The translations under genes were made by a program, and so were the position numbers. The notes beneath the pieces are model-generated. The model saw only the letters and a list, made by a program, of their open reading frames with translations. It had not been told where the DNA came from and did no database searches. Shown piece after piece: positions 61,989 to 64,000 of a stretch of DNA of 64,000 nt. Where the stretch lies: NCBI GenBank assembly GCA_963575745.1, contig CAUYUJ010015504.1, positions 234,199-298,198 on the forward strand, read 5' to 3'. This DNA is from Prorocentrum cordatum. Its lineage: Eukaryota > Sar > Dinophyceae > Prorocentrales > Prorocentraceae. Numbering within the stretch: position 1 is the stretch's first letter; every line of letters begins with the position of its first letter.

Positions 61989-62284
61989 TGACATCCGGCG
62001 CTCCAATTTCTTAGATGCGCGGACACCCAGAGGTCTGGACCAGTTCCCTGGGGCCGGTGTTTCGTCCTGGGTCAGTACCTGGGCCCGTTGAGGGCCCACG
62101 GAAGCCGAAAACGGGCTCAAACCGACCGCTTCGATTTTTGTTCGGAGCTTCGGGTCTCTGGAAAAAGACCCCCCCCCCCGAACGGGGGCCGGGGAGGGGA
62201 GGGAGGAAGGTGGACGAGAAATGAGGAGGGATGAAGGAAGTGAGGACAAGGAAAGACGAGGGAGGAGAAACGCCGACGAGAAAG
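61989..62284. other. Spacer, nothing recognised
   Basis: GC-rich; ends in purine-rich sequence leading into the GGA tract. Confidence 0.4.
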
Positions 62285-62690
62285 GGGGAAGAGGAGGAGG
62301 AGGAGGAGGAGGAGGAGAAGTAGGAGGAGTAGGTGTACAGGGAGGAGGACCAGTGTCAACCTAAGACTCATCAACGATATTGCAGTAAACCCTTCCTCCG
62401 AGCTCCCTCGTCATAGGTCCCTACAAAGATTCATTTTCACCGAGGCAACTGCCCCGTTGGAAGACAACCGTTTGAAAATGCGGAACTGTGCGAGCACACC
62501 ACTCCTGGAACTTCAATGCCACGAATCACTGTTACGGTTGCGTCTTGACGATCCTGAACCGCGCCAGAACGCAATCTCGGAACATCCACACCGCGAATCA
62601 CAATGAATGTTGCGCCCTGGCATTCCGAAATCGTGCCAGAACACCATTTCTGGGACGCTAGCCCTGAAAACCCTTGAAGTGATAGCAAGG
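62285..62690 (+). repeat. GGA tract and macrosatellite module, copy 2
   Basis: (GGA)n at 62290-62350 runs into GGACCAGTGTCAACC and the module with CATAGGTCCCTACA, GACAACCGTTTGAA and two internal ~75-bp subrepeats (CACGAATCACTG / GCGAATCACAATG). Confidence 0.85.
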
Positions 62691-62929
62691 TGAATTTTTT
62701 TCTTTCCTGGGTATTGGTCGTTACCCGGGGCGGGGGGCGGAAGGGTAGCCGTAACAGCGGCCGCGGTGTCCACCCGCCATGGTGAGTCCGCGCCACCGGC
62801 ACATCAATCGCCTGTGTGCACCAAAACATGCGCGGGGAGTCCATGCCGGCCAACCCCCCCAACACGATCATTCGCGCTACCAGGGGGAGGTATGGCGCTA
62901 CCTTGGGGAGGGAAGAGCGCTCACAAACA

Positions 62930-63300
62930 CTTGCGACGAATGTGCGCGACGCTAAGGCGGATAGTCACATGTTGAAAAAGCGAACGCCACATTTTGAAAG
63001 CGAACCGCGCTCTATCCGCGAAGTTCTTGCACTTGTTTTGGATGAGTGCGTTCGGCGCTACGGCGAGAGCGACAATTTGAAAGCGGGCCGCCCTACGCAA
63101 CTTTTTGAAACGAGTGCGCGCGGCGCTAAAGCGACAGCCGCAGTTTGAAAGTGGGCCGCCTTTCGTCCAACTGTTGCACGTTTCTTTCTTCAGTCTCGGA
63201 AGTGGTTAAGATGACTCAAGCGGAGCGCCCAGCCCGCCCTTTCGACCGGCCTCGGGGTGCTGCAAGAAGTTGTTCATAAGGATTAAGGATCAAGGAAGAG
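62930..63300 (+). repeat. ~80-bp satellite and tail, copy 2
   Basis: Three to four units with GTGCGCGACGCTAAGGCG, GTGCGTTCGGCGCTACGGCG and GCGCGCGGCGCTAAAGCG. They are followed by the tail with TTTCGACCGGCCTCGGGG at 63239 and GGATTAAGGA, then GGA units at 63308. Confidence 0.85.
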
Positions 63301-63668
63301 TGATTAAGGAGGAGGAGGAGGAGGACCAGTGTAAACCCAAGAGGCATCAACGATGTCGGGATGGACCCTGCCTCCAAGCTCCCTCTTCATAGGCCCCTAC
63401 AACGGTTCATGTCCATTCAGGGAACTGCCTTGTTGGAAGACAACCGTTTGAAGACCTGCAACATGCTAAAACATTGTTCTCGGGATGACAACGCCACGGA
63501 TCAACCTGACTGTTGCGTGTTGACGATCCAGAATCATACCAGAACGCCATTCGTGGGATTTCAATACGGAGAGCCAACGTAACTGTTGCGCCCGCGTAGC
63601 CCTGAATCTGCTCAAAACACAATTTCTGGTACGTTGATGCTGGGAACCCATGGCACTCTTTCAATACT
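63301..63668 (+). repeat. GGA tract and macrosatellite module, copy 3
   Basis: Short GGA tract, then GACCAGTGTAAACCC, CATAGGCCCCTACAACGG, GACAACCGTTTGAA, AACCTGACTGTTGCG and CGTAACTGTTGCGCCC. It follows copy 2's tail directly, proving tandem arrangement. Confidence 0.9.
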
Positions 63669-64000
63669 TTACGCCGAGTGTGCGTCGCGCTGAGGCGAGA
63701 ACCATATGTTGAAAATCACCCGCCCTCAACCCGTGAAATTCTTGCAATGTTTCTAAACGAATGTGCGCAGCGCTGAAGCGAGAACCACATTCGAAAAGGA
63801 ACCAACCTCAATCCGTGAAGCTCTTGCATATGTTTAATACGAGTGTGCGCCGCGCTGAAAATGAAAACCACATTTCGAAAACCACCCGCCCTCAATCAGT
63901 GAAGCTCTTGCCAAATTTTGAAACGAATGTGCGCCGCGCTCGGGCGAGAGCCACATTTTGAAGAGGAGCCACCCTCAATCCGTGAAGCTCTTGCAAGTGT
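63669..64000 (+). repeat. ~80-bp satellite, copy 3, runs off the window
   Basis: Four units with GTGCGTCGCGCTGAGGCG, GTGCGCAGCGCTGAAGCG, GTGCGCCGCGCTGAAAATG and GTGCGCCGCGCTCGGGCG, each followed by AACCACAT...CCGCCCTCAATC. The array continues beyond the window end. Confidence 0.9.

Overview
This window looks like nuclear DNA of a large, repeat-dominated, GC-rich eukaryotic genome, most probably a dinoflagellate. Five points support this. Prokaryotic operons, rRNA genes and convincing tRNA genes are absent. Short exon-like islands with GC-rich third codon positions sit between trinucleotide microsatellites, several with GT...AG-type borders. There is a LINE-type retroelement with a RanBP2-type zinc finger, an endonuclease, a reverse transcriptase and an RNase H domain. 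One short string matches the 3' end of the dinoflagellate spliced leader. A short interstitial array resembles the TTTAGGG telomere repeat. The organism assignment is inference.

Layout: 1-3.4 kb holds a degenerate minus-strand coding region, then a composite macrosatellite monomer (GGA tract, ~330-bp module, ~80-bp satellite, tail) that recurs at 62.3-64 kb. From 3.7 to 8.8 kb there is a dispersed CCAAGACGGCCC-type family, a foldback element and microsatellites. From 8.8 to 12.2 kb there are small tandem duplications, a minus-strand ORF resembling a retroelement ORF1/Gag, and the telomere-like array. From 12.2 to 17 kb there are microsatellites and a 5' LINE fragment encoding a RanBP2-type finger. 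A TPR-like, tail-anchored protein is encoded on the minus strand at 17.0-17.6 kb. From 18 to 29 kb there are at least eight different tandem families. From 29.9 to 31.4 kb there is a 90-bp array of about 14 units. From 34 to 42.8 kb lies a frameshifted, nearly full-length LINE on the minus strand, bordered on its 3' side by ~200-bp repeats. From 42.8 to 48.4 kb there are diverged arrays of the 90-bp family, GAT microsatellites and long G tracts. From 48.6 to 51.6 kb there is a minus-strand exon-like cluster, one member carrying a DSGAS retropepsin-like motif. From 51.8 to 53.2 kb there is an AT-richer ~50-bp satellite. From 53.9 to 58.3 kb there are plus-strand exon candidates separated by TCC tracts. 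From 58.4 to 62 kb there are more dispersed repeats and a few exon-like islands.

The most unusual structure is a composite repeat that occurs in the same internal order several times and in both orientations: a ~90-bp satellite, a GAT-type trinucleotide tract, a G/GGA tract and a conserved ~50-bp terminal module. Few complete host genes can be read. Most long open frames are by-products of repeats whose period is a multiple of three.
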